A DNA stretch of 64,000 nt, from positions 47,011,003 to 47,075,002 of the forward strand of contig CM055110.1 in the NCBI GenBank assembly GCA_029204225.1. Reading direction: 5' to 3'. The position numbers were made by a program, and so were the translations under genes. Origin of the DNA: Diphasiastrum complanatum. Lineage: Eukaryota > Streptophyta > Lycopodiopsida > Lycopodiales > Lycopodiaceae. Within the stretch, counting starts at the first letter, position 1. Each line of letters starts with the position of its first letter. Below the pieces are notes generated by a model that saw nothing but the letters and a program-made list of their open reading frames with translations, did no database searches and was not told the DNA's origin. Below are positions 39,053-50,189 of the stretch, piece after piece.

Positions 39053-41168
39053 CTCAAACCGTAACAAAACATGCATCATTTACTGTCTCACAAAGAGGTC
39101 AAGGATGATTTAAGTTTGATTTGATGCTGTTTGACCAAGGCAATACCTTAAATCTGGTAGCAATTCCCACCTTTGACTAGCTGCTTACGCGTTGATGTTA
39201 ACAAACAATAGTGCTTATGCGCTTTGATTCTTTTGAACTACTGGTAAATGATACTCACTCTTTGGCCATATTGTGGAAAGATCCTATATAGGGAATTGAG
39301 TCAGACAAAGTACAACTACAGTTAGTGCTTGTATACACATTTTTCCCAGGCTCATTGTGCTAACAAATCTGCACCCTGAAAATGCAAATTCTAGCCAGAA
39401 CTCTGGTGACAAACTAATAAAAGGCCTCACGAACAATTCGCAAAAGATCCGCGAACTCGAATTATTTCCGTTCGAGAATAATTCGTGTTGGATCATAACG
39501 TAACATGATCGAATTATTTGTGTTCGAGAATAATTCGTGTAGGATCAATCATGCTCTATAACGCAACAAAATGAAACGAAACGAAATCTAGACGAAAACA
39601 AAACGAAGCGAAGCGAAACTTAAGTGAGCTCTGAAATTGATTTACGCTTATAGCCAAGTGATCGCGAAACGAAGCGGAACGAAACGAAGCACAAAGCGAA
39701 AACATTCGCGAACAAAATCAGTTCGTCAGGAATTCAGATATGACTACTGGTCACTGTCGGCTATGTCATTCCTACAATCCTTCAGAGTGTAGTTAGACAC
39801 TGCTGATCTTCGTTAACAAATTAATCTGGCACTCAACAAATCAGACCAATGTGCGGAATTAAATAAACAAGTGAATCAGACACACGAATAATATCAGACA
39901 AAAATACATTCGAGATCAGTCAATCATACAGATTAATAAGTGCATAACAGCTACAATATTAACTATTGATCTTCTGGTTTTTCGAGCACTACATGACAAA
40001 TCCACGTAGTGCATTGGCGTGAGAGAAATACAGCTCTCTCACGAATAGTGTCTCGCTTACTAGCGAACTTCTGGATCTACAGATCCTCTACAAAATTGTC
40101 TCGCTCACAGGCGGACATGTATTCTGTATATTTTCGTCTTCTGTATCTTCTTCTTTGTATTATGCATCAAACAGAAAGTATATAGTTCGCGAACTTTTTC
40201 GTGTCGCGTCGTGTAACTTCCGGATCAGAAGGATTAGACATCTACAACTAATCTCGAATTACAAGAGTGGCAGATTAGCCACGATCTAGATTACTTCTGC
40301 TGATGTCATGACATCTGATCAAATATGTGTACCCCATGGTACTTGGCTGATCTTCTTGGTCAGTTGAGGAGCACGAATGATTTCGTGTCGTCTCGTGTAG
40401 CCTTTTGTCAAAAATTTCAGGATTGAAAGCTAGCAAAGCTTTGACATTAGAAACATTCTGTTTCTTCACATTGTTCCCGATACATCAAACTTGTAGTCAC
40501 AAAAACCAGTGTAGGTTGTCCAATATTAATGTATGATGTATATCGATGAATGTTAAATTAATTATACTAAAATCAAGATCTTTGGTCCAATTACAAGTTA
40601 TCACTATTCCAAGCTCAAATATTATAAGTGAAGGTATTGCGGGTGCAAGTGCTCTTTGTAGTTTTTCTCTTTCTCCATCTCTCTCCATGCAACCATGTAG
40701 AAATCTTAAAGCCTCTGGCTTGTGCTTTCATGCGCACACACAGGAGACTCTTGGTAGGTTTTGATATGTATATGGGATGATGTAACATGCAACTTATTTT
40801 TGAAAAGCTGGGCTCTTTCGTACTCATGGGACAATTGTATGGTGTCGGGGTTTATTGACGTGGTGCCAAGTAAGAGAACGGGGGAGGCTCAAAAAGGCCT
40901 GGCCTTGCCCAAAAAGGCTCACACGTTACATGGGGGCCCCCAAAAATAACAAAGCCCTTGTGAACGGCTCTCATTGGGCGACCCTGCGTTTTTTCTCCTC
41001 CTCTCGGCTATCATATTGTCGTGAGATAACGGAAAGAGTATAAACAGTTAAGTACGAATATCCGTGGATCCCCAACGTTGCATCTCTTGGACGCCTTTTC
41101 GCCTTCTTCTCTCTCACACACAGTTAGCTTTGTATTCTATTATTCTAATATTACTACACAGAACTACG
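39053..41168. other. unassigned, LTR-like non-coding region
   Basis: No coding family. Contents: two copies of the inverted repeat CGAATTATT...AATAATTCG (39458-39485 and 39510-39537), a stretch rich in ACGAA words (39560-39710), and GCGAAC/GTTCGC words near 39450, 40070 and 40190. The combination resembles a retrotransposon LTR or leader, but no TG...CA ends or primer site could be fixed. Confidence 0.4.

Positions 41169-41214
<46 letters not shown>
41169..41214. repeat. (CT)n microsatellite
   Basis: About 22 CT units with one CC interruption. TATAAACAG lies about 130 bases upstream (41039-41047). Confidence 0.95.
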
Positions 41215-41216
<2 letters not shown>

Positions 41217-41962
41217 GCTTCCGCATGCATACTACTCTCTGATAATAGTTGATACTGAGTTGTCACTCACGAGGATCGTAAATTTTAAGCGCAGACTGGT
41301 GGTGTGTTTTTGTCTGCAACTAGTTATATTGAGAGGTGTTTCACCTCGTCTTTCTGCGATTCGAGTAATAACGTACTATACTAGGTAGGGCACCCTTGGA
41401 TGTTAAAGAAGCTAGTGTTGCGAGACAACTACATTGCTGTCGCCTTGGAACTAGTGTGTGTGATCTTGTGACAGTTTTTCAGTGAGGATCCAATGCGACG
41501 GTAAGCTCCCGTATATTTGTGAGAGGGTTGTTACTTGGCTGGCTTAAGTGATTAGGATTGATGCGGAGTTGAGGTGAGAGTATCGTTACTTGGCTGCTTG
41601 ATGTGATCAGTGGCATCAAGGAAAGTGGTACTGCATCATGCAAAAGGAAACAAAAAGATGAATGCAGGGATGCAAGAATAAGAGGAGAATGACCATTTAG
41701 CTCAAAAAGTGGAGAATATTTCGAACTAAGAAAGGAAGGGATATCAGCTACAAGACGTGTAGTTGTAGTGAACCGATTGATATAGTAGCTGCTTGCTGCA
41801 GCGAGTCCATGTGAGCAGCATACTCCACATTCAACTTAACTATTTGGCCAGCATAAACATGATCTCGTTAGAGTTCACCCCGCTGTATATCTAAAACACC
41901 CACACATACGATATAGTAACATTTCTCCGAACAGTGGTGAGAAAGATTTTGCCTTATTTAAA
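41215..41962. other. non-coding leader-like region before the 316-codon ORF
   Basis: Contains two related segments, GAGGGTTGTTACTTGGCTGGC (about 41523) and GAGTATCGTTACTTGGCTGCT (about 41578), each followed by a ...GTGATYAG-type word. No coding motif. It may hold the promoter or leader of the ORF at 41963. Confidence 0.45.
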
Positions 41963-42913
41963 ATGCAAACACGCTTTTCAGCCGTACGGGAAAGAAACTC
42001 AGCAGCAAACAAGGGTGGAACTGATTCAGAGATAGAAACTTTTTCCATCCGCTCAATTGAAAGTTCTTCGGAGGATGATCCAGAAATTGCTAAGATGCTC
42101 GAAATGGAAGCAAATCCCGCAGGGGAAAAAAATAAACAAATCATTGATAATGTTGACAACACGGGACTTGTTTCAAGTAAGAAACTTGGCCAAATACTGA
42201 TCACATGGCACATTCGATCATTTATGCCAAACGAAGAGAAGCCTGACGAGTCTGATGATAAGGAAAATCAATCAGCTATTGCAAGAGCAGAAGAGTATGC
42301 GGCTGGCATTGACAAGATAAAGGAGGTCTTGAAGCAGGGGGAAATATCTCGTTGGGGTGGTTCCACATCAGCGGATTTCATTCATTGGCTCGATATCAGC
42401 AATGTAATATTCAGAGTTTGGTGCAATACATGCAACAAAGATGAATTCTCCTGCATTTGCCATAGGCCAATTTTCCTCGGTGTTCAGGTCACTGAGTTCA
42501 AGATTGAAGAGATTCCTGCATCCACAAGTGATCCTACCTTGCCTAGATTCCGGTTCAAATTGGCAATCAATCTCTGCTTTCATGATCCGAAATTTTTTTT
42601 CTGGAACATACCCGCGGTAAAAAGAGTTAGAACATGGACTGTGACCTCTTCAAAAGAGGATGCTGTTTCCTTTAGGCATATATTTCAAGGACATACTCTC
42701 ATCTGCTTCAGCCGTGAGCTTCTCTATACAGCCTCGGAAGTTGATGGGACTGAAAAGAAGCTCGCCTATAAAATGTCTCCTGATTGTACAGAAGCAGAAA
42801 ATGATGCGCTTTTGACACTTGTTGGTGCGGAAAAGGAGGATGCCACGGCCCCTACTCAATACGCTCACGCCAGCCAGTCTGCACCTAGTGATAAAGGAAC
42901 CGAGAATCCGTAG
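41963..42913 (+). CDS. hypothetical protein, 316 residues, intact reading frame
   Basis: The longest uninterrupted high-complexity frame in the window. The first 60 residues are polar (Glu, Ser, Asp), and residues 86-105 are strongly acidic. Residues 110-126 look helical (AEEYAAGIDKIKEVLKQG). A compact region around 150-215 carries the Cys/His cluster C154, C157, C164, C166, H167 (WCNTCNKDEFSCICHRP). Later segments (RFRFKLAINLCFHDPKFFFW; RELLYTASE) are hydrophobic. The tail, from about 290, is disordered (TAPTQYAHASQSAPSDKG). No signal peptide or membrane helix. I do not recognise the family. Absence of stops, unlike its neighbours, argues for a recent or selected gene. A gag-like or movement-protein-like gene of a pararetro-element is a possibility without direct support. 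Confidence 0.6.
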   Translation: MQTRFSAVRERNSAANKGGTDSEIETFSIRSIESSSEDDPEIAKMLEMEANPAGEKNKQIIDNVDNTGLVSSKKLGQILITWHIRSFMPNEEKPDESDDKENQSAIARAEEYAAGIDKIKEVLKQGEISRWGGSTSADFIHWLDISNVIFRVWCNTCNKDEFSCICHRPIFLGVQVTEFKIEEIPASTSDPTLPRFRFKLAINLCFHDPKFFFWNIPAVKRVRTWTVTSSKEDAVSFRHIFQGHTLICFSRELLYTASEVDGTEKKLAYKMSPDCTEAENDALLTLVGAEKEDATAPTQYAHASQSAPSDKGTENP

Positions 42914-44004
42914 TGTCAGCTTAATACGTACGCAAGCTAGGTATTTGTAAAGTGAAGGCGAGCTCACCTATTTTGAATTTCGCCATGCTCTTGATCCAGC
43001 TTCACAATACATGAAGCACTATACCTGTCACCAGGAAATAGATACTAAAGATAGGTGATTGGGTGCATGTTGCTAGGTAGCAGGTTTGCTCAATCCTGCT
43101 AATGGGCATAATTAAAGTTTGGGTCTTTTAATTGAAAGGCCCAAATTCATATGAGTTTAAACATTTGTGGTCAGATCCAATTAAAATCTGCCACCTGTCC
43201 ACTATAAGCCCAAACAACAATTATGGCCACTCTACCTTCCTACCAATGTACATGACTGCCGGCTCTGTAAGCTAATTCGAGCGCCTAACATGCTTTCCAC
43301 AATACATATCAGCCATCCACCGTTGTAACCACTTCCAGCTTCATCTGCTGCAGTTATCCTTATCAGAAGCTCACTTCTCACAATAATTCCGACAACCATC
43401 CTACCAAATATGTCAAGCAATAGGAATGCAAGTAGAACATTGGAAGTGGACATAGAATCTCCATAAGGTGACAAACAGAAAATGATTTTGTGAGCTGGAA
43501 TGAGCAAGTGATGGAACTGTATCAAATGATGACCCCCACTACAAGAGAGAAAAATGACACTTCTTCTACTTGGCAATCCATCCCCCATGGCCACCACTCC
43601 AATTTATACCTTTGCAACAACCAACCTCTATATTTTGGCAAATATGCTCGATCAAAATCATGTAGATTGTACATAGGTGAGTTCCACATGTGTGAGGCCA
43701 TGGAGCCACGTGAGAAACCTATCCTAGTGTAGGTTAGATCATATGTAAAAGGTGGGTCAAGTCAATTTGGTAGTGATTCATACTTTATAGGATCTAAATC
43801 CTAGATTTATGGAGAAAATTGACCAACTAGCCACCTATTTGGCATGACTCTAGGAATGAGGCTAGAATGGAAAATTAGGGAAAGAAAGCCAAATCAACTT
43901 CCTTAAAACATGATAGAAATTCATCTAACTTTACAAAGGAAGAGGCTTTTCTATGTAGTGAATCCTCCATAGTGAACACTTAGATTATTTTTGAGAGTTC
44001 ATTG
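42914..44004. other. no recognisable gene
   Basis: Non-coding. A 28-bp hairpin (43118-43145; TTTGGGTCTTT ... AAAGGCCCAAA, one G-U-type mismatch) is present. Frames of 80-120 codons here show no family features. Confidence 0.5.
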
Positions 44005-44190
44005 GCACAAGGCAATGTTGTTGTGTGATCTTTCTGAATTTGTACAACAATTAAATGTTTCGGAATAGAAGCTGAAAGTTACGCCTGAGTACTTTAAAGA
44101 TTCTTTGACTAACAGACATGCAAGAAAAAAACATAACGTAAAAGTGTGTAAAAAGAAAAGTAAAAAGATGAGCAAACTAAAAGAACATAA

Positions 44191-45544
44191 TCACAAAACA
44201 ACATAGGTTACGGACTTACAAACATCAATCGGTAAATCTCCTAGAAGTAACACAACTGTGTCAGAGCAAACATGAAGAGCAATTATTAACATGGTGTTCA
44301 ATGCCACAATTTTCACAAGCTGGTGGAAAACGAAGTTTGTCTGGGCAGCGAATACTAGGATGTTTACCTGCACAGATAAAGCATTACGGGAAATTGTTGC
44401 GTCGTGAACACAGCTTGGTTTGGATCGTAAATTGGGGCATTAGGATCATACGGATAATATACCACTAGTTCAGAGGAGTATCCTGGTGGAGTAGTGTTGT
44501 CCACAAAATAAGTTGCTGGATCTATGGAATTTGGATTAAAAAAAATGCACAGCTGGTTGTGAAACGGGTTGATTAACGACAAACTGTTGGCGTGGTTGGA
44601 ACTGATTGGGTGCAGTTGGTCATGGTTGATAAACTCCTAGTAGTGGCATGGATTGTTGTGGAGTGAAGGGGTAGATGATGAGACATAGGTCTGGGTGCTA
44701 ATGGGAAATGGGTTTTCAGTTGGGGGCACTCATTAGCAGTGTGATTCTGCGAACAAATAGGACACCGGACATTTTCTCTTGCTGGAAAAGATTTATCAGC
44801 AATAGTTTTCATAGCATTTTGGAAATCAGCAATTAGTTTGTCCATGTGAGTTTGTTGAGCTTTTTGCCAAGTTTCCATTTGATGTAAAAGTTCTAAAGAT
44901 TGGGCTGTATTCTCAATCTTTTGGTTGTGAAAACGTTTGGATTGCTTGTCGCGGTAATCAAAGTCTTCATCAGACCCCTCGTCTTCTTCGCGAATGGCAT
45001 CAGTCATGACATCCTTAAGTTGATCATAAACATCAACTGGTTTCAGTTTCGGCGGATACATTTAGGGAGTCCAACCAGTGAACAATTTGATGGCCATTCG
45101 TTCGGTGATATTCTCATCAACACATTCTATCTTGAGATGTTTAAAATGTTCAATGTAGCTTCTTACAAACTCTTCGCGATGCATTTTGATATGTGTGATT
45201 TGGATGAATGGGCTTTGAGTCAGTTTATAAGGTTTGAAACGCTTGATAAGAGCGTCTTTGAGGGTATTCCAAGAAATAAGATCAGGAACTTCTAGGTTGA
45301 GATACCACTCTTTGGCTATTCCATAGAGCACCATAGGAAATAGTCTGAGATTTTCAGTGTCAAAGGTGTCTCCATAGAAGTGACATGCATTATCAAAGTC
45401 TTGAAGAAATCGAACTGGGTCAGATTCTCCATCGTACTTTGGTGCAGCAATGCGTGGGATTCTGCGTTCTAGGCGTGGAGGTGGAGGATTAGAAGATTCA
45501 GCACAATCTCTTGACATGATGCAAAATGAGGAACATAATAACAA
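44191..45544 (-). pseudogene. retrotransposon gag, left arm
   Basis: From MSRDCAESSNPPPPRLERR (Met near 45517) the frame reads FDNACHFYGDT, LFPMVLYGIAKEWYLNLEV, WNTLKDALIKRF and THIKMHREEFVRSYIEHF, the gag core of plant gypsy elements. A stop at 45062 interrupts it. The next frame gives AIREEDEGSDEDFDY, a coiled region (LLHQMETWQKAQQTHMDKL) and a knuckle CPICSQNHTANEC. Downstream pieces (YFVDNTTPPGYSSEL; VYYPYDPNAPIYDPNQ) continue to 44191. No protease or RT is seen in this arm. Confidence 0.88.
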
Positions 45545-45719
45545 TACAAATGATTAGTACAGTACTGTACTTGGCCACAAAAGGTCAAAAAAGGTGGTTT
45601 ACTTGCAAGACAGTGAATTTGGACAAGAATCTACACTTTTCTGGAGTAATAGAATTTGCAGACAAGAGTAGAACTCGCAAACAATCTGTTAAATCAAAAT
45701 ACAGTACTCACAAATTTCG

Positions 45720-46265
45720 ATAGGAAATTTTCACAGACAAGATATGGATTTTCTTTAGTTTTTTTGGATTTTTTTTGCTAAGGACAGAATTCACAGAAGA
45801 TGTATAGAAATCGTGCACACTGTGGAAGATGTTGTGGTATGGTTCGCGAATTCTAATAGGGAGATTTTATTGACAAAATATGGATTTTTTAAATTTTTTT
45901 GGATTTTTTTTAGAGGACAGAATTCGCAGAAGATGTATAGAAATTGTGCAGATTGTGAACGATTTTGTGGTATGGTCGGCAAATTCTGATAGGGAGTTGT
46001 CATTGAAAAAATATGGATCTTTTAAATTTTTTGGATTTTTTTGTTAAGGATGGAATTCGCAGAGGATGTATAGAAATCGTGCAACTGTGGACGATTTTGT
46101 AGTATGGTCCGCGAATTCTGATAGAGAGTTTTCACTGACAAAATATGGATTTTTTAATTATTTTGGATTTTTTGTAAAGGACAGAATTCGCAGAGGATGT
46201 ATAGAAATCGTGCAGACTGTGGACGATTTCTTGGTATGGTTCACAAATTTTGATAGGAAGTTTTG
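45720..46265. repeat. tandem repeat of about 132 bp, four copies
   Basis: The word AGAAGATGTATAGAAAT (or AGAGGATGT...) starts at 45795, 45929, 46061 and 46192. Each unit also holds GATTTTGTGGTATGGT, GCGAATTCTGATAGGGAG and a T-rich AATATGGATTTTTTAA part. It lies in the 5' leader of the minus-strand gag element, whose gag starts near 45517. A reverse-oriented block of the same unit lies at 50.9-51.2 kb. Confidence 0.92.
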
Positions 46266-46368
46266 TTGACATACAAGGATAATAGTGGAAAAAGTGATTT
46301 GACCTTTTGTGGCCAAGTACAGTACAGTTTGATCATTTGTACTGTTATTCTGTTCCTCATTCTGCATC

Positions 46369-47681
46369 ATGTCAAGAGATTGTGCTGAATCTTCTAATCC
46401 TCCACCTCCACGCCTAGAACGTAGAATCCCACCCATTGCTGCACCAAAGTATGATGGAGAATCTGACCCAGTTCAATTTCTTCAAGACTTTGATAATGCA
46501 TGTCACTTCTATGCAGACACCTCTGACACTGAAAAGCTCAGACTATTTCCTATGGTGCTCTATGGAATAGCCAAAGAGTGGTATCTCAACCTAGAAGTTC
46601 TTGATCTTATTTCTTGGAATACCCTTTCAAACCTTATAAACTGACTCAAAGCCCATTCATCCAAATCACACATATCAAGATCTGTCGCAAAGAGTCTAGA
46701 AGAAGCTACATTGAACATTTTATATGTCTCAAGATAGAATGTGTTGATGATAATATCACCAAACGAATGGCGATCAAATTGTTTCTAGTTGGACTCCCTA
46801 AATGTATCCGCCGAGAACTAAAACCAGTTGATCTTTATGATCAACTTAAGGATGTCATGACTGATGCCATTCGCGAAGAAGATGAGGGGTCTGATGAAGA
46901 CTTTGATTACCACGACAAGCAATCCAAACGTTTTCACAACCAAAAGATTGAGAATAGAGCTCAATCTTCAGAACTTCTACATCAAATGGAAACTTGGCAG
47001 AAAGCTCAACAAACTCACATGGACAAACTAATTGCTGATTTCAAAAATGCTATAAAAAATATTTCTGATAAATCTTTTTCAACAAGAAGAAATGTCTGGT
47101 GTCCTATTTGTCGCAGAATCACACTGCTAATGAGTGCCCCAAACTGAAAACCCATTTTTCATTAGCACCCAGACCTATGTCTCATCATTACTGCCCCTTC
47201 ACTCCACAACAATCCATGCCACTACTAGGAGTTTATCAACCATGACCAACTGCACCCAATCAATTCCAACCACGCCAATAGTTTGTCGTTAATCAACCCA
47301 TTTCACAACCAGCTGTGAATTTTTTATAATCCAAATTCCATAGATCCAGCAACTTATTTTGTGGACGACACTACTCCACCAGGATACTCCTCTGAACTGG
47401 TGGTATATTATTTGTATGATCCTAATGCTCCAATTTACGATCCAAACCAAGTTGTGTTCACGACGCAACAATTTCCCGTACTACGTGGATGCTTTATCTG
47501 TGCAGTAAACATCCTAGTATTCGCTACCCAGATAAACTTCGTTTTCCACCAGCTTGTGAAAATTGTGGCATTGAACACCATGTTAAGGATTGCTCTTCAT
47601 GTTTGCTCTGACATAGTTGTGTTACTTCTGGGAGATTTACTGATTGATGTTTCTAAGTCCATAATCTATGTTGTCTTGTGA
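46369..47681 (+). pseudogene. retrotransposon gag, right arm
   Basis: Same protein as the left arm (Met at 46369; SRDCAESSNPPPPRLERR; FDNACHFYADT; LFPMVLYGIAKEWYLNLEV), with its own frameshifts near 46640 and 47150. The knuckle is degenerate (CPICRRITLLMSAPN in the frame used; CPICRR then frame change). It continues through TTPPGYSSELVVYYLYDPNA to 47681. The stop seen in the left arm at 45062 is absent, so the two copies decayed separately. Confidence 0.86.
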
Positions 47682-47860
47682 TCATGTTCTTTTAGTTTGC
47701 TCTTACTTTTCTTTTTACACACTTTTACGTTATGTTTTTTCTTGCATGTGTGTTAGTCAAAGAATCTTTAAAGTACTCAGGCATAACTTTCAGCTTCTAT
47801 TTCGAAACATTTAATTGTTGTACAAATTCAGAAAGATCACACAACAACATTGCCTTGTGC

Positions 47861-49295
47861 ACCGCCATTATCACCATACTCCATCAGATATTATCTACCG
47901 GTGTGCGGCCAACACAAATTATCTTCACAAGCGATTTTGTGCGACAAAGCACAATTCAAATTTGAGAAAAAAATTACTACTCAGAAGACACAAGCCATAG
48001 ACCACTCACACAAGCTTCCAAGCAGTAATTTTCCATGAGTGGACTCCCAAGAAACAACATACAGGTTGGAAAAAAGCAGGTAAGGGACTTCACAACAAAT
48101 TCTCTATTTGGAAACCAATGGAGCACATTATATGGCTGCCAATATTATCCAACAAAAGATCCATCTTCCCAACAAGATGGAATGTTCACAAAAACCACAA
48201 CCACCTTCAAATAAGCAGTTGATTTTACGTAAGTGATACAAAATCCACACTTTTCCAACTATATATCCATGCCCGCTACTTCAACAAGCTCAAAAGTTGC
48301 AATGACGAAAAAATCTCAAATCCATCAGTGAATGGAATTATAGATACACAACTCCAAGGACAAATGTCATTTTCAATGACAAACAATGATGACTCTTTAA
48401 AAAATTTTACATTGAGCATTGGTTATGAACATGTATAAAAAGACACACAAGATCCCTATCATCCCTTGTCCACACCCATTCCTTCCTCCATGTTCCACCA
48501 TATAATTAATTTTAAAGCTTCACCTCACTTTTCTCATCCATGCTTCAAGACCTCATTCCCACCCGATTGATCATTCTGAACTTGCTCTAGTTCTCATTTG
48601 AAGCACTTCGTGGAGCCGACAAGTCTACAACATCTGTAGCACACAAATGATGCCAATTCAGAACTCCCACCTAGCCAAGACAAGCATATTATCAAAAGGA
48701 CCTTGGAGATTTTTCACAAAACAACAAGTGGTGTTTTTGCAATTAAAAAATCGACAAGTTATTCACTTGTTGACTATTCAAAGAGCACTACTTTATGCCA
48801 AAAATAAAAATGGCGATCGTTCAAGCATCTATTCCAAACAATCCTTCATGGAGCAACGGTACAATTGACCTCAAAGAAACTGCAATCAAAATTTTGCCAA
48901 CATCATGTCTTCAAGAGACAACTATGACCAACAAACCTTTGATCCATTCATTCACCTCCACCAGCACCCCCATATCTGACTCACACCTTACCACTTACCC
49001 TCATCTTCATCTCTTTACCGTTCATTCACACCTTGTGTTGTTTTCATACCATATTCAACAACCCCCAAGCTCTTGTACATCATCCATTGAATCCTCAGCG
49101 TGGGCAATTGGGAATACAACCCATCAAAGAGTCAAAGCTTCTGGAGACGCTCATACTTCTTCAAAGCTTCGTCTCCTACGGAACAACACTTTACAAAATG
49201 TTCCACATCTACAAGCTGCACTGACTTTGACTCCTCCCACACCATAAGGAGCAGGGTTCTTTCTATTGCCATTGGCGTGGGTCCGCCAATCCAAT
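47861..49295 (+). other. degraded 3' part of the gag element
   Basis: No clear pol domain, but a stretch near 48030-48260 (FHEWTPKKQHTGWKKAGKG, then FSIWKPMEHIIWLP in one frame) reads as protein-like. The stretch 48640-49250 holds overlapping frames up to 150 codons without family features. Its position before a polypurine tract and LTR suggests the non-pol 3' end of a non-autonomous element. Confidence 0.45.
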
Positions 49296-49307
49296 TAGGG
49301 GGGGGAT
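49296..49307 (+). promoter_or_regulatory. polypurine tract
   Basis: AGGGGGGGGATAA immediately before TGTTAGCAAC. Its position and composition are those of an LTR retrotransposon plus-strand primer. Confidence 0.75.
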
Positions 49308-50189
49308 AATGTTAGCAACAAAGTGAAATCAAAGTAAAATAAAACATCGTGGCATGTGTATTGTAAGTCCACTATGAGTACTTGTTAATAAACTCCTACC
49401 ATGGCATGTGTGTTATAAGTCCATGGGTAGAAACCTAAAAAAAATCCTAAACTTCTAAGTTAGAAAACTTAACTTAGAGAACTTAAACTTAGAAACTTAA
49501 GCTTAGAAAATAAAAGGTTCTAAGTTTAGAGTCTTAGGCTTTCTAAGTTAGAAGTTGAGAAGTTTAGAAGTCTTAGAATTGCAAGTTTTAGAAATTAATC
49601 CCATAAGTTAGTAGAAGCTTATGGAAGGCCCTTCTTGCTATAAGAAGAGAGGCATTTTCCCAACACTTTGAGATTATGCTAAATTGCTCTCTCTTGAGAT
49701 TATCATTCCATTTCTCTGTGTTCCCATTGGAAGGTGCATAGCTTGAGGGAAGGTGCTCGAACCTCCTCTTGCCTCCATTCATTGGTTTTTATTGTGGCAT
49801 GCTTTTAATTGCTTATTGTTTAGTATTAGCCGCAAGTCATATTTCCTAATCCCTTTTGGGTGTTAAGTAGGATTTAGTCCTCTTGCTAGTTGGGAAGCTT
49901 TAGCAAGATTTTATTTCATTGATCCTTGCTAGTTGGGTAAGCCTTGGCAAGTTTATTTTGTTTATTGGATATTGGCTAGTTGGGTACCGCCTTAGCCACA
50001 CCTTAGTTAGTTTTATTTCCGTTCCGAACACCAGTTGGAAAAGCCTTGGTGCTCCCTCCTTGTTTATGTTTTATTCATAGTTGAAAGCTTGTAAAACTTA
50101 GAAGGTGGACTACCGGTCTACCACTATACTACTCACGAACCTCTTCCTTAGACCTAGCCACCGTAGTGGAGTAGAAATATTTCCAACAT
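49308..50189 (+). repeat. LTR with TG...CA ends
   Basis: Starts TGTTAGCAAC after a polypurine tract and ends TTTCCAACA; the ends TGTTRG/CCAACA are inverted. It is followed directly by TTGGCATCATTGCCG, which resembles the TGGCGCCGTTGCCGG site used by some plant gypsy elements. Within it, 49440-49580 is built of AACTTAGA (left half) and TCTAAGTT (right half) words, able to fold back. About 880 bases long. No second full copy is in the window. Confidence 0.75.

Larger units (their letters stand above)
44005..47860. repeat. large inverted repeat of gag sequence, head to head
   Basis: The left arm 44005-about 45590 and right arm about 46296-47860 are reverse complements of each other along their length. 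Edges: GCACAAGGCAATGTTGTTGT at 44005 and its complement ending at 47860; GTACTTGGCCACAAAAGGTC at the inner edge. They differ by scattered substitutions and small indels, so this is not a simple assembly echo. The spacer (about 705 bp) carries a 132-bp tandem repeat. Confidence 0.92.

Noticed and set aside
42650-42967. Minus-strand frames over the 316-codon ORF
   Set aside because: Shadows of the intact plus-strand frame.
43232-43597. 121-codon minus-strand frame
   Set aside because: No motif and no conserved neighbour; not supported as a gene.
44005-47860. The inverted repeat as an assembly artefact
   Set aside because: The arms differ by independent stops, indels and substitutions, so they are two real, separately decayed copies.
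48795-49247. 150-codon frame before the LTR
   Set aside because: Three overlapping frames of similar length occur here and none has family blocks; probably untranslated element sequence.
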